Positions 1 to 6,300 of a stretch of DNA of 26,527 nucleotides are shown piece after piece. Origin of the DNA: a virus; the IMG/VR virus record IMGVR_UViG_3300025889_000815, positions 1 through 26,527 of that record. One strand, written 5' to 3'. The notes beneath the pieces were generated by a model. That model was given only the letters and a program-made list of their open reading frames with translations. It made no database searches and was not told the origin of the DNA. The translations under genes were made by a program, and so were the position numbers. Position 1 is the stretch's first letter; the number at the start of each line of letters is the position of its first letter.

Positions 1-17
1 ATGTACTGACATATTGG

Positions 18-245
18 TTATACTTTTTCGCCCCCCCCCATTACATCTATATAGTCTTTAGTAATGGTCTCTAATTCTTCTTGTAAGTCTGCTAGTTGTT
101 TCTTTAGTAGTAGCTCATTAAGTTCTACTCCTTGCAGTCCTTGTTGCATTGTCTTTATTAAAGATTGTTGCATCACAATTAGTTGCTCTTGCTTGTCTAT
201 TATTCTTTTAGCTTCGTCAAATAAGTCTAGTAGTTCGCTTGTCAT
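18..245 (-). CDS. Small coiled-coil protein, unknown function
   Basis: This 75-residue protein is acidic, lacks cysteine and is almost entirely predicted helix. Regularly spaced Leu, Ile and Met residues from about residue 5 to 65 suggest a coiled coil and self-association. I do not recognise the family. Its ATG overlaps the end of the DUF3310-like gene by 4 bases, so the two are probably translationally coupled. It is the last complete gene of the early operon in the window. The C-terminal residues MGGGEKV are encoded by a run of nine G, which could make the last few codons and the stop prone to slippage. A further ATG lies just after the stop (positions 12-10), so another gene may begin at the edge. 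Confidence 0.6.
   Translation of the reverse strand: MTSELLDLFDEAKRIIDKQEQLIVMQQSLIKTMQQGLQGVELNELLLKKQLADLQEELETITKDYIDVMGGGEKV
31..39. repeat. Homopolymer of nine C (G on the coding strand)
   Basis: Nine consecutive C residues lie in the 3' end of the coiled-coil gene, five codons from its stop. In an AT-rich genome such a run stands out. It may be a slippage point in replication or simply a sequencing-prone site. Confidence 0.8.
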
Positions 246-529
246 TGTTCTCTATTGTTTAGTTTATCTAATTCAAAGTTAAGATGGTTTATAGCCTTCT
301 GTATGCAATCGTATGGGCTGTCGTGCTTGTAGCTACTTCTAAGTAGATAGGTTACTGCTGTGCCTATGTTATAGCTTAAATCCCAGTCCTCACACACTTT
401 CCTAGCTTCATAGCCATAAGTATTACCTACATAGTAGTTAGGTATAGGATTGCTCTTTAAGTCTTGTATAACTTCTTTTGCTTCATCTATGTTCCTTGTA
501 TAGTCGTAGTAGTATTTAGATTTGCTCAT
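242..529 (-). CDS. DUF3310-like phage protein
   Basis: This 95-residue protein has the pattern of DUF3310 proteins, small phage proteins of unknown function. The central and C-terminal part reads YNIGTAVTYLLRS, then K, then a segment like DCIQKAINHLNFEL. It matches the family signature of a Gly-Asn/Thr-containing helix, a Tyr-x-x-Arg motif, a Lys, and a final helix with KA and a conserved Leu. In the family this core follows a short region with Tyr, Gly and a Trp/Phe-rich helix, seen here as YGYEARKVCEDWDLSYN. The start is an ATG at 529. It overlaps the preceding gene by 14 bases and the following one by 4. The assignment rests on recalled family pattern only. Confidence 0.55.
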   Translation of the reverse strand: MSKSKYYYDYTRNIDEAKEVIQDLKSNPIPNYYVGNTYGYEARKVCEDWDLSYNIGTAVTYLLRSSYKHDSPYDCIQKAINHLNFELDKLNNREQ

Positions 530-710
530 AATATTTTATTCTTTCATCTATTAATTGTGCAACATAATCTTCTGTAAATTCTTTAATACCTTCCAGCTCA
601 TCTATTACTATTTGATTTGTATAATAATTTATAGATTGTAATAAATCTGTTGGAGTTAAAATATCTTCAGCTAATTCGTTTAACTCATACAATAGTTCTT
701 TCTCTGTCAT
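516..710 (-). CDS. Small acidic hypothetical protein
   Basis: This 64-residue, strongly acidic, helical protein contains many Glu, Asp, Leu and Tyr residues, with no cysteine, membrane segment or recognisable motif. The ATG overlaps the HNH gene's stop by 4 bases (ATGA arrangement), which supports it as a real translated cistron. It lies in a run of very small early genes of the kind phages often use to modify host functions, but nothing in the sequence identifies its target. Confidence 0.5.
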   Translation of the reverse strand: MTEKELLYELNELAEDILTPTDLLQSINYYTNQIVIDELEGIKEFTEDYVAQLIDERIKYYEQI

Positions 711-1039
711 TTCTTTTTCCTTTTAGCTTTTGCCCACGCTGTTTTCTGATTGTGATGTGGTAGACATAAAGTCATTAAGTTATCTTGGTCTAGTCTACTA
801 CCACCGTCTTTTATCTCTATTATGTGGTCAATGATTATCTTATCTTTATAATTTACTTTGCCTTCCTCAGTACACCATCTGCAATGTGGCTCTCGTTCTA
901 TGTGCCACTTCCTAAGGTTTCTCCAAGCTCTACTATTATAAAAGTCATAGTTCTCGCTCTTATGCTTCTCAGTAAAGCCAGTAGTCTTTTTACTACTTGC
1001 TATCCATTTCTTTTTCTTTCCCTTTGGTAGACTTGGCAT
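707..1039 (-). CDS. HNH endonuclease
   Basis: This 110-residue HNH nuclease has a zinc-knuckle pair C53-x2-C56, the catalytic DH at 71-72 within IIIDHIIEIKDGG, the central Asn at 87 in LDQDNLMTLC, and C92 with HHN at 95-97 in the closing helix. The first 20 residues and the last 8 are very rich in Lys, as expected of a DNA-binding protein. Phage HNH proteins of this size often sit next to terminase genes, where they cooperate in genome cleavage during packaging (for example HK97 gp74). Here the terminase is at the far end of the window; if the ends join, this gene lies about 2 kb upstream of the small terminase. An alternative is a free-standing homing-type nuclease. Confidence 0.88.
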   Translation of the reverse strand: MPSLPKGKKKKWIASSKKTTGFTEKHKSENYDFYNSRAWRNLRKWHIEREPHCRWCTEEGKVNYKDKIIIDHIIEIKDGGSRLDQDNLMTLCLPHHNQKTAWAKAKRKKK

Positions 1040-1236
1040 TAGTTTAAAAATTCTATATCGTTGTCATCGTATTCTGGTAGCTTATACTCAATAGATATTA
1101 TTGGAGGAATGCCATTGTTATTTAGCCAATCCTCTAAGTCATCTATCAAAGTATCTATAGCTCTATCTTTTGCATCGTCTAGTAGTTCTGTATCTTCTAC
1201 CTTTAATTCTATACTAATACTCGCAACTATCTTCAT
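1039..1236 (-). CDS. Small acidic hypothetical protein
   Basis: This 65-residue protein starts with a beta-strand-like segment (KIVASISIELKV), followed by an acidic helix with DD and ED pairs and a final strand region. This looks like a small alpha/beta fold. I do not recognise it. Its stop overlaps the HNH gene start by one base, and its start lies inside the tail of the small membrane-protein gene on the same strand, so it is part of the tight early operon. The net charge is strongly negative. Confidence 0.5.
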   Translation of the reverse strand: MKIVASISIELKVEDTELLDDAKDRAIDTLIDDLEDWLNNNGIPPIISIEYKLPEYDDNDIEFLN

Positions 1237-1369
1237 TTCTTTTATTTTCTTCTGCTATAAAGCCTACTATAAAATAGTGTATAAATATTACAGCAAATAT
1301 AGGTAAACAGCTTAATAGTATTATCAAGGCTATCAGCGTTCTAAATATACTTCTTAAAATCCTCAACAT
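1214..1369 (-). CDS. Very small membrane protein (51 aa)
   Basis: An ATG at 1369 opens a 51-codon frame ending in TAG at 1214-1216. The product begins with a basic stretch MLRILRSIFR. It then has about 28 consecutive mostly hydrophobic residues (LIALIILLSCLPIFAVIFIHYFIVGF, given here in part) and ends in a charged tail with EENKRNED. This basic, hydrophobic, charged pattern is typical of a small phage inner-membrane protein with one long or two short membrane segments. The frame fills what would otherwise be a 104-base gap between its neighbours and overlaps both (29 bases upstream, 23 downstream). No function can be assigned. Confidence 0.6.
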   Translation of the reverse strand: MLRILRSIFRTLIALIILLSCLPIFAVIFIHYFIVGFIAEENKRNEDSCEY

Positions 1370-1562
1370 CTAAATAGGTTTTAGTAAAGTATCTATCTGC
1401 ATTCCTTTCTATTCTTTTTTCTTCTACTCTGTAATCTTCTCTATGTCCGAACATTAATTGAAATCCTATGTCTGTTTTAATCTTTTTTGGTAATACAAGC
1501 TCTAGTCCGTTCTTCGTTCTTTTCCATATCTCTTGATGCCTGGTCGCCCTATTATTGCTCAA
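1341..1562 (-). CDS. Small basic hypothetical protein
   Basis: This 73-residue protein is rich in Arg, Lys and Glu. It starts at an ATG that overlaps the preceding gene by 11 bases. The centre (LVLPKKIKTDIGFQLMFG) looks like a strand-turn-strand unit, and the rest is helical. There is no membrane segment or metal site. It is a member of the early operon and I do not recognise the family. Confidence 0.5.
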   Translation of the reverse strand: MSNNRATRHQEIWKRTKNGLELVLPKKIKTDIGFQLMFGHREDYRVEEKRIERNADRYFTKTYLDVEDFKKYI

Positions 1563-1917
1563 GTGTTGTTTTATACTTATTTATTATCCTCTCCATCTGT
1601 GACTCATACCATATTGGAAAATCGTAGGCTTGTTCGCTTTGCTCCCATACTCTATACAAGACAGCTCTTAATCTTTGTGATGCTGTCTTAGTCTTACCTA
1701 CTTCAAAGTCTGTGGTAAACTTCTCGACTTCCTCTTGTTCTGCCTTGCTTATATCGTCAGAGCTTATTAGAACCATTCCAGGAGATTTACGTAAGCTAAA
1801 CACTCTCATCATTGTTTCCTCTGGTAGCTCTTGTGTATGTATGTTAATACTAAGAGTTCCGTCTGCTAGAGTGCTTACTTTGTTCACTCCTCCCTCGAAT
1901 ATTACTGTCTTTTTCAT
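1552..1917 (-). CDS. Hypothetical protein with OB/beta-like N-terminus
   Basis: I place the start at the ATG at 1917, giving 121 residues beginning MKKTVIFEGGVNKV. The longer frame upstream would need a TTG start. The first half contains several predicted strands and reads like a substrate-modulating beta fold (LADGTLSINIHTQEL, then MRVFSL and GMVLIS). The second half is helical, with RLRAVLYRVWEQ and a Tyr/Trp-rich tail. The pattern of an N-terminal beta half and a helix containing LR-x-V-x-Y recalls phage proteins found beside NinG-type nucleases, but I cannot name the family. It follows ninG after a 68-base gap, one of the few gaps in this operon. A weak promoter-like pair (TTG, 19 bases, TATATTTA) lies immediately upstream. 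Confidence 0.55.
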   Translation of the reverse strand: MKKTVIFEGGVNKVSTLADGTLSINIHTQELPEETMMRVFSLRKSPGMVLISSDDISKAEQEEVEKFTTDFEVGKTKTASQRLRAVLYRVWEQSEQAYDFPIWYESQMERIINKYKTTLEQ

Positions 1918-1985
1918 TATTGTAAATATATAAAATAGATTCAATTTCCCAATCTTTTGGGTCTAAAGTTTTAAACAATCGATTG

Positions 1986-2381
1986 TTAATCCAGCTCTTT
2001 AATCTTTTGCTTATACCTTTCGATTGCTTCTTCATAGTCTACTCTTGTTAATTTTACTACTATGTGCATTCTACTTTCTAGCTCATCAACTGTACCCTTA
2101 CCCCATTTATTTTCTACTCCTCTTGCTGCGAGAATCTGGTTACCGTTCAAGAAAGTATTACAATAATTACACTGACTATTAACATTTTTTTCATCGTATC
2201 GAATGCTGAGGTAACGTCTGCTGAATAGATGCCCAGCGTGAGTACTACCTCCAAAAGCTGGATATTCTTTACCACAACTGATACACTTGCAATTACCTTT
2301 ATAATCGCTGTCACGCTTTCTAATGTACTCGCTAAATACTTTGTCTAGCTTTTTCTTTAGTTTACTTATTGTAGTTGGCAT
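1986..2381 (-). CDS. ninG: NinG/Rap-like recombination nuclease
   Basis: This 131-residue protein matches the NinG (Rap) family of phage Holliday-junction and branched-DNA nucleases. The N-terminal helix KVFSEYIRKRD is followed by a zinc cluster CKCISC (C31, C33, C36). Next come H48 and H51 in THAGHLFSR, the signature RYDEKNVNSQCNYCN (C71 and C74) and an NG-N motif. The order Cys pair, AGH-x-x-SR, DE-x-NV, C-x2-C and GN is the diagnostic pattern, and the length is typical for short family members. In lambda the protein resolves recombination intermediates made by the phage recombinase. The start overlaps the cytosine methyltransferase gene by 20 bases. No phage recombinase is seen in the window, so it may act on host-generated joints or replication forks. 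Confidence 0.85.
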   Translation of the reverse strand: MPTTISKLKKKLDKVFSEYIRKRDSDYKGNCKCISCGKEYPAFGGSTHAGHLFSRRYLSIRYDEKNVNSQCNYCNTFLNGNQILAARGVENKWGKGTVDELESRMHIVVKLTRVDYEEAIERYKQKIKELD

Positions 2382-3684
2382 ATATCTTTTTAAATAGTTC
2401 CATTAATACATTTACTGTTATTGAGTTTCCAGCTTGTTTGTATAGTTGAGTATCTGATACATCTTTAACACTAAAAAAGTCCTCATCTTTAAATCCTTGC
2501 AACCTCCAACATTCAAGAGGAGTTAATCTTCTTATTTTATTTTGTTTTTTAATTAAAGTATTTTTAGTTAAATCTTCACCTCCAGTCTTACAGGCTGCTA
2601 AACAAGGTGCGTTACCATCTTTTCTAATTCTTAAACCCTCGTCATTTCTATAATCTGCAACCCATTCAATAGCTTGAGTATTACTTGTATCTAAGCAGTA
2701 AGAAGTTCCATCATTTTTCGCTTCATCTGTTCTAACTTCTTTTGAAACTTCTATTGTGTTGTCGGTCGGACATAGACTAGCGTTTGCTCTCAAACAATTA
2801 GCAACATCATCTTTTTTCTTTACTTCCCATTTAAATCCAGTTCCTTTTTCAGTATGCCTTTCCTTATGCTTAGTAAAAGATTGTATTAATTTATCACTTA
2901 AATAATATTTATCTTTTACCTCAATATATGTTCCATCACTAGGAATTTTATTATATCCAGCAACTAAACATCCACTATATTCAGAATCTTGATTTTTAAA
3001 TTTTGTTTTGTTTCTGCTGTTACAAATTCTTTTAATAGAATTTTCACTCAAACAATATTTACTTTTAGTATTATCTTGTAGCATATCTCCTAGCCTTAAC
3101 TTTAACTCGATAGGTTTAGGAAAGCTAAACTCTCTAAAGTCTTTAAAACCTAATATAAAAATTCTTTCTCTATTTTGTGGTATCCCATAGTCCTTAGTGT
3201 TTAATACTTGCCAATAGATGTGATAGCCTAAACCATCTTCAAAAACATCTAAGCTAATTTGTCCGTTTTGTGTGCCTCCACCATTACTAAGAATATCTAC
3301 AATAGTTTGGAATGTGTTACCCTTATCGTGACTTAATAATCCTTTGACATTTTCTAAAACAAATACTTTAGGTTGATTAATTTGTATAAACTCTGCAACA
3401 TTAAAGAACAATGTACCTCGAGCCTCCTCAAAACCTTTACGCTTACCAGCCATAGAAAATGATTGACAAGGAAATCCAGCAACATATAAGTCTAATTGTT
3501 CTACTTCTTTATGATTTCTAGTAGTTATGTCATTGTAGAATTTTTTTGGTTTATGTAATTGTCCAAATGATTGTCTTGCATACTTATCTATTTCACAAGC
3601 AAACAAAGATTCAAAGTCAATACCTAAATACTTTAAAGCCATCTCTGGAGCTCCAATACCACTAAAATCAGTTCCTACTTTCAT
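2362..3684 (-). CDS. DNA (cytosine-5) methyltransferase
   Basis: This complete 440-residue C5-MTase transfers a methyl group from S-adenosylmethionine to cytosine. Motif I is GTDFSGIGAP (about residues 4-13). Motif IV is GFPCQSFS with catalytic C73. Motif VI is ENV at 111-113, motif VIII is QNRERIFILG (170-179), motif IX is RLTPLECWRLQGF (386-398) and motif X is YKQAGNSI (415-422). The segment of about 190 residues between VIII and IX is a long target-recognition region, so the recognised sequence cannot be read from it. No restriction enzyme is adjacent, so this is an orphan enzyme, most likely protecting phage DNA from host restriction. Its ATG overlaps the preceding gene by 4 bases. Confidence 0.95.
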   Translation of the reverse strand: MKVGTDFSGIGAPEMALKYLGIDFESLFACEIDKYARQSFGQLHKPKKFYNDITTRNHKEVEQLDLYVAGFPCQSFSMAGKRKGFEEARGTLFFNVAEFIQINQPKVFVLENVKGLLSHDKGNTFQTIVDILSNGGGTQNGQISLDVFEDGLGYHIYWQVLNTKDYGIPQNRERIFILGFKDFREFSFPKPIELKLRLGDMLQDNTKSKYCLSENSIKRICNSRNKTKFKNQDSEYSGCLVAGYNKIPSDGTYIEVKDKYYLSDKLIQSFTKHKERHTEKGTGFKWEVKKKDDVANCLRANASLCPTDNTIEVSKEVRTDEAKNDGTSYCLDTSNTQAIEWVADYRNDEGLRIRKDGNAPCLAACKTGGEDLTKNTLIKKQNKIRRLTPLECWRLQGFKDEDFFSVKDVSDTQLYKQAGNSITVNVLMELFKKIYANYNK

Positions 3685-4088
3685 TTGCCTATCTTTTTTA
3701 TCTCTCTCTTATCTATTGCCTTACTAAATGACTCAACACGCTTTTTATAGAGTTCATATTGGTCTATTTGATTAGTCTGTCTTTTTAATGCTTTTGACAT
3801 TTTGTAACTTCTTAGAGCCTCGTTCCACATTGGTACGTTTACAAAGTGTGGTCCGTCATTCTCTCTTATGTGTTTATTTAATGCAAATCTTACCTCCTCT
3901 AATTCCATAGAGCCATAGTTAGTTGCTAAATCGTTGCAAAATAGATTAGTCATCTGTACTATTATCTCAGCTTCTGGAGCTTGTCCTAGCTGAACATAAA
4001 GCGTAGATATAACGTCATAGCATTGTCTTTTTAGTTCTTTAATGTTGTGTGCGTATAGATACCACACTTGTTTACTTTTGTCTTTCAT
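3681..4088 (-). CDS. Replication-module protein of unknown function
   Basis: This 135-residue, mostly helical protein has a basic C-terminal 40 residues rich in Lys and Arg. The central pattern is EAEIIVQMTNLFCNDLATNYG, then MELEEVRFALNKHIREN, then FVNVPMWNEALRSYK. It resembles small phage proteins that sit beside replication initiators and end in a Trp-containing helix. A helicase-loader role is conceivable, but I see no Walker motif and cannot claim it. It lies between the initiator region and the cytosine methyltransferase, overlapping the latter by 4 bases and the upstream 55-residue gene by 17. Confidence 0.5.
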   Translation of the reverse strand: MKDKSKQVWYLYAHNIKELKRQCYDVISTLYVQLGQAPEAEIIVQMTNLFCNDLATNYGSMELEEVRFALNKHIRENDGPHFVNVPMWNEALRSYKMSKALKRQTNQIDQYELYKKRVESFSKAIDKREIKKIGK

Positions 4089-4239
4089 CTTTAGTTTGTT
4101 GTATGTGTTTCCACCCAGTTATTAAATAGTGAGCATCCCAAGTTATTCTATTTCTGTATTTATTGTCAGTCTTGTAAATCTCAAACATCTTTTTTACAGT
4201 AACATCTTTGCGCTCTTTTATATCTAAATAATTAATCAT
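4072..4239 (-). CDS. Small basic protein (55 aa), unknown
   Basis: An ATG at 4239 opens a 55-codon frame closed by TAA at 4072-4074. The product, beginning MINYLDIKERKDVTVKK, is basic and has the aromatic motif ITWDAHYLITGWKH near its end. The frame exactly fills the gap between two larger genes, overlapping the upstream one by 8 bases and the downstream one by 17. That is the spacing seen throughout this operon, so I consider it real. No family is recognised. Confidence 0.6.
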   Translation of the reverse strand: MINYLDIKERKDVTVKKMFEIYKTDNKYRNRITWDAHYLITGWKHIQQTKDERQK

Positions 4240-4480
4240 TAACTTGCTTTTTTACTTCTATTAGTACTTCCATAAGGCTATCATATATCAGCTCTAGTTC
4301 CTTACTTTCCTCAGTCCATTGGAGTATCTCTCTCTCATATTGTGCAGCTACTTTTAAAAGTCTGTTAAACTTTAGTTTTACTATTCCAGAATGTGCGCCT
4401 TTCAAGTTGTATAGCTGCTCATTAAAGCATCTAAACGTAGCTATCAATAGATTTAGTTCTGCTGTTTGTTCTTTAGTCAT
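4232..4480 (-). CDS. Small helical hypothetical protein
   Basis: This 82-residue protein is predicted to be nearly all helical, with heptad-like Leu/Ile spacing (LNLLIATFRCFNEQLYNL and, later, ELELIYDSLMEVLIEV), suggesting a helical bundle or coiled coil. It overlaps the winged-helix initiator gene by 8 bases and follows it directly, so it is probably co-translated and may assist replication. It contains one cysteine and no metal site or membrane segment. I do not recognise the family. Confidence 0.5.
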   Translation of the reverse strand: MTKEQTAELNLLIATFRCFNEQLYNLKGAHSGIVKLKFNRLLKVAAQYEREILQWTEESKELELIYDSLMEVLIEVKKQVND

Positions 4481-5177
4481 TGTGTTCTTTGTTTATCATT
4501 TCTAGTCCTTTGTGATAGTTGCTAAGTATCTTTTGGACTTTAGTTTGTTTTTCTGTTTTAAGCTCAAACAATCCCTTCCATCCATTCTCAATAGACTGTT
4601 GGATAATTTGCGCCTGGTTTTCTTTGTTGTTGTTGGAGATTCTTAATAGCTTAGAAATGGCTGCTGCTTCGCCTAATGGTTTATAAGTAGTTCTAAATTG
4701 CTCTTTCCTAAATTCTTTCCATAAACTCCAAGCCTCTAAATTCAATTCAAAAGGATAATCCCCTTCTGTTTTAGTATTATTAGTATTTAGTTTATTTAAG
4801 TATTTAGTATTATTAGTATTTAGTAGTGGTCGATTTTCAACATCTAGAATTTCTACATCTTGATTTTCTATTTCTTGAAAATCGGTATGTGGTTTTTCAA
4901 AGACTATATAATCCCAGCTAACTATCTTCCCTTTTACACGTTTTTGCTCTCGTTTCATATAGCCATTAGAAGTCAGCTCTTTAAACGCTGAGTAGATAGC
5001 AGACTTGCCATCTGTACTCCATTTTTCTACCTCCTCAACGTATAGCTTCCAGTCGTTAGGCAAAGCCAAGAGATGGCATAGCAATCCCTTAGCTTTTAAC
5101 GACAAGTTCTTGTTAAAAATAAATTCATTGTTGATTGTGGTAAAGTTCTTTGACTTCTCTACTCTAATACGCTTCAT
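4473..5177 (-). CDS. Winged-helix replication initiator-like protein
   Basis: This 234-residue protein has an N-terminal winged-helix domain (about residues 10-80). The signature NFTTINNEFIFNKNLSLKAKGLL is followed by a segment on DWKLYVEEVEKWSTDGKSAIYSAF and the wing around YMKREQ. This is the pattern of phage replisome organisers and helix-turn-helix initiators that bind the phage origin and recruit the host helicase loader. A low-complexity Asn/Thr linker (about 118-137), encoded by a direct DNA repeat, separates it from a C-terminal helical domain with a WSLWKEFRKEQF motif (from 150). Its context fits: it is clustered with DnaA-like, SSB-like and recombination genes, and the start overlaps the upstream gene by 14 bases. 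A simple transcription regulator is the main alternative. Confidence 0.7.
   Translation of the reverse strand: MKRIRVEKSKNFTTINNEFIFNKNLSLKAKGLLCHLLALPNDWKLYVEEVEKWSTDGKSAIYSAFKELTSNGYMKREQKRVKGKIVSWDYIVFEKPHTDFQEIENQDVEILDVENRPLLNTNNTKYLNKLNTNNTKTEGDYPFELNLEAWSLWKEFRKEQFRTTYKPLGEAAAISKLLRISNNNKENQAQIIQQSIENGWKGLFELKTEKQTKVQKILSNYHKGLEMINKEHND
4770..4824. repeat. Two 22-bp direct repeats in initiator gene, candidate origin
   Basis: The same 22 bases, beginning TTTAGTATTATTAGTATT on the plus strand, occur at 4770-4791 and 4803-4824. They are in register at 33 bp, so they encode the residue repeat NTNNTK twice, 11 residues apart. Each unit is itself built from TAGTATT steps and is entirely A/T except for G at TAG. 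Repeats of this kind inside the initiator gene are where lambda O-type initiators bind, so this is a candidate origin. A purely protein-level linker repeat is the alternative. Confidence 0.55.
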
Positions 5178-5472
5178 ATCCTAATTCCTTTCTAACTTTG
5201 TTTTGAATTGTTGTCTTTCTAAGATTGTATTTCTTACCTCTCAGCTCAATGTGTTGCTCTTGCAACTTTGCTCTCATTCGTCTTATTGACTCTGCATTAG
5301 TTAATCTACTATCTGCATAGTATTTAAGCAAATCAAAAGCACTAAGCTGGTGTAAATCTACACCTTTTTTATTTAATTCATAATACCAGTAGTTAGCTAT
5401 TAGTTTACTATCAGAATCTCTATTAGATGGATTATCCAATAAAAGTTGTTTCACTTTGTCCTTTACCTTCAT
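5164..5472 (-). CDS. Conserved phage replication-module protein, unknown
   Basis: This 102-residue protein has an N-terminal helix VKQLLLDNPSNRDSD. It then has an aromatic helix IANYWYYEL, a middle helix FDLLKYYADSRLTNAESIRRMRAKLQE and an ending LRGKKYNLR with a basic helix. The stretch combining S/T-N-x-ESIRR-x-R-x-K-x-Q with LRG-x-x-Y is a layout I recall from small proteins encoded beside phage replication initiators. No biochemical function is known to me. It overlaps the DnaA-like gene by 41 bases, the longest overlap in this operon, so a later start is possible, although the N-terminal residues look like an integral part of the fold. Confidence 0.6.
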   Translation of the reverse strand: MKVKDKVKQLLLDNPSNRDSDSKLIANYWYYELNKKGVDLHQLSAFDLLKYYADSRLTNAESIRRMRAKLQEQHIELRGKKYNLRKTTIQNKVRKELGYEAY

Positions 5473-5854
5473 TCTCTCTTAGTTTTTGTTTTAAATAATC
5501 GTTATATCGTTGCTTTTTAATATTAACTATCTCTCTTATAAGCTCTTTAGGCTCAACATAGTCAATCTGTAACTTAAAGACTTCTAGAATGTCGTTGTAT
5601 TTGTTTTTATAATACTCATCGTAAGCCATTAAGTCTTGATGCTTTTTGTAGTGGTGCATTATACTAGCGTGGTTTAAATTAAACTCTCTAGCTATCTTAG
5701 ACCAGCCTAGTTCTAATATATCTCTACAAATTACAAAAGCCATACGTCTGTTGTCCACTATGTAACGTTCTCTGCTTTTAGATAGTAGTTGCTTTCTACT
5801 TATCTTACTAACGTAGCAGACTACGTTCTTAACTCTTTCTACTTTATCCATCAA
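5432..5854 (-). CDS. Stand-alone DnaA domain IV-like DNA-binding protein
   Basis: Residues 8-78 of this 140-residue protein match the C-terminal DNA-binding domain of DnaA. There is a first helix VCYVSKISRKQLLSKSR, then IVDNRRMAFVICRDILELGWSKIAREFNL, and NHASIMHHYKKH (61-72), equivalent to the DnaA signature motif RDHTTVxHAxxKI that reads the major groove of DnaA boxes. Two positions of that signature differ (Asn for Asp, and Ser for Thr). There is no AAA+ ATPase part, so it cannot unwind an origin by itself. It may recruit or displace host DnaA or bind phage origin sites. The C-terminal half (80-140) is a charged helix. Confidence 0.75.
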   Translation of the reverse strand: MMDKVERVKNVVCYVSKISRKQLLSKSRERYIVDNRRMAFVICRDILELGWSKIAREFNLNHASIMHHYKKHQDLMAYDEYYKNKYNDILEVFKLQIDYVEPKELIREIVNIKKQRYNDYLKQKLRENEGKGQSETTFIG

Positions 5855-6032
5855 ATTCTGGTTTTACTCGTTCATAAATCTCTGGAGCTATTTCTTTTAG
5901 CTTCCTAAGTACTTTCCTAGATTCTCTCCTAGCGTTCTCTCTGCACGTCTTACTAATGTCAGTTCCAGTAGCAGAGTTTATTATTAGATGAGATTCTTTA
6001 AGTATCTTATCTATTCGCTCTTTCTTTCTCAT
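5844..6032 (-). CDS. Small basic hypothetical protein
   Basis: This 62-residue, strongly basic protein has a helix KKERIDKILKESHLIINSA, a short TGTDISKTCREN turn and a final helix rich in Arg and Lys (RRESRKVLRKLKEIAPEIYER). It has one cysteine and no recognisable motif. The charge suggests nucleic-acid or acidic-protein contact. It overlaps both neighbours (26 bases upstream, 11 downstream). I do not recognise the family. Confidence 0.5.
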   Translation of the reverse strand: MRKKERIDKILKESHLIINSATGTDISKTCRENARRESRKVLRKLKEIAPEIYERVKPEFDG

Positions 6033-6300
6033 ATTCTTTCTGTTTTAAATACCATTCTTGAAGCTCTTCACATTGCTCTTGTCTTAATATTCTTTGAGAT
6101 ATAAATTTACCAGAATGATATACGCTTATGTACCAATCTTGTAGAATTACTTCATAATGGTCATCGTGTTCAACCAGCTTTGTAGCTTTTTTGTTCAAAT
6201 GCATCCAACCCTTGCCTCTCCTTAATTTAAAGCAGTAGGCAGTCTCGTGGTCATACACTTCTTCTCGTGATTTTTTACTAAAAAGGTAAGTCTGTGCCAT
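6007..6300 (-). CDS. Hypothetical protein, beta-rich
   Basis: This protein is 97 residues from the ATG at 6300; an ATG at 6324 would add 8 residues. I prefer 6300 because its leader, AACAAACAATG, matches the leader shared by several early genes. The centre has alternating strands (HYEVILQDWYISVYHSGKFI), and the C-terminus is a Glu/Lys-rich helix with ELQEWYLKQKEYEKER. No motif points to a function. It overlaps the SSB-like gene by 23 bases. Confidence 0.5.
   Translation of the reverse strand: MAQTYLFSKKSREEVYDHETAYCFKLRRGKGWMHLNKKATKLVEHDDHYEVILQDWYISVYHSGKFISQRILRQEQCEELQEWYLKQKEYEKERANR

Noticed and set aside
1850-2035. 61-residue minus-strand frame spanning the ninG to 1917 gap
   Set aside because: It overlaps the 3' end of ninG and the 5' end of the next gene in other frames for most of its length. 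Only about 70 bases are its own, and its end is low-complexity Ser/Arg/Glu.
4770-4824. CRISPR array
   Set aside because: Only two repeats with an 11-base spacer, in frame inside a gene; no cas genes.
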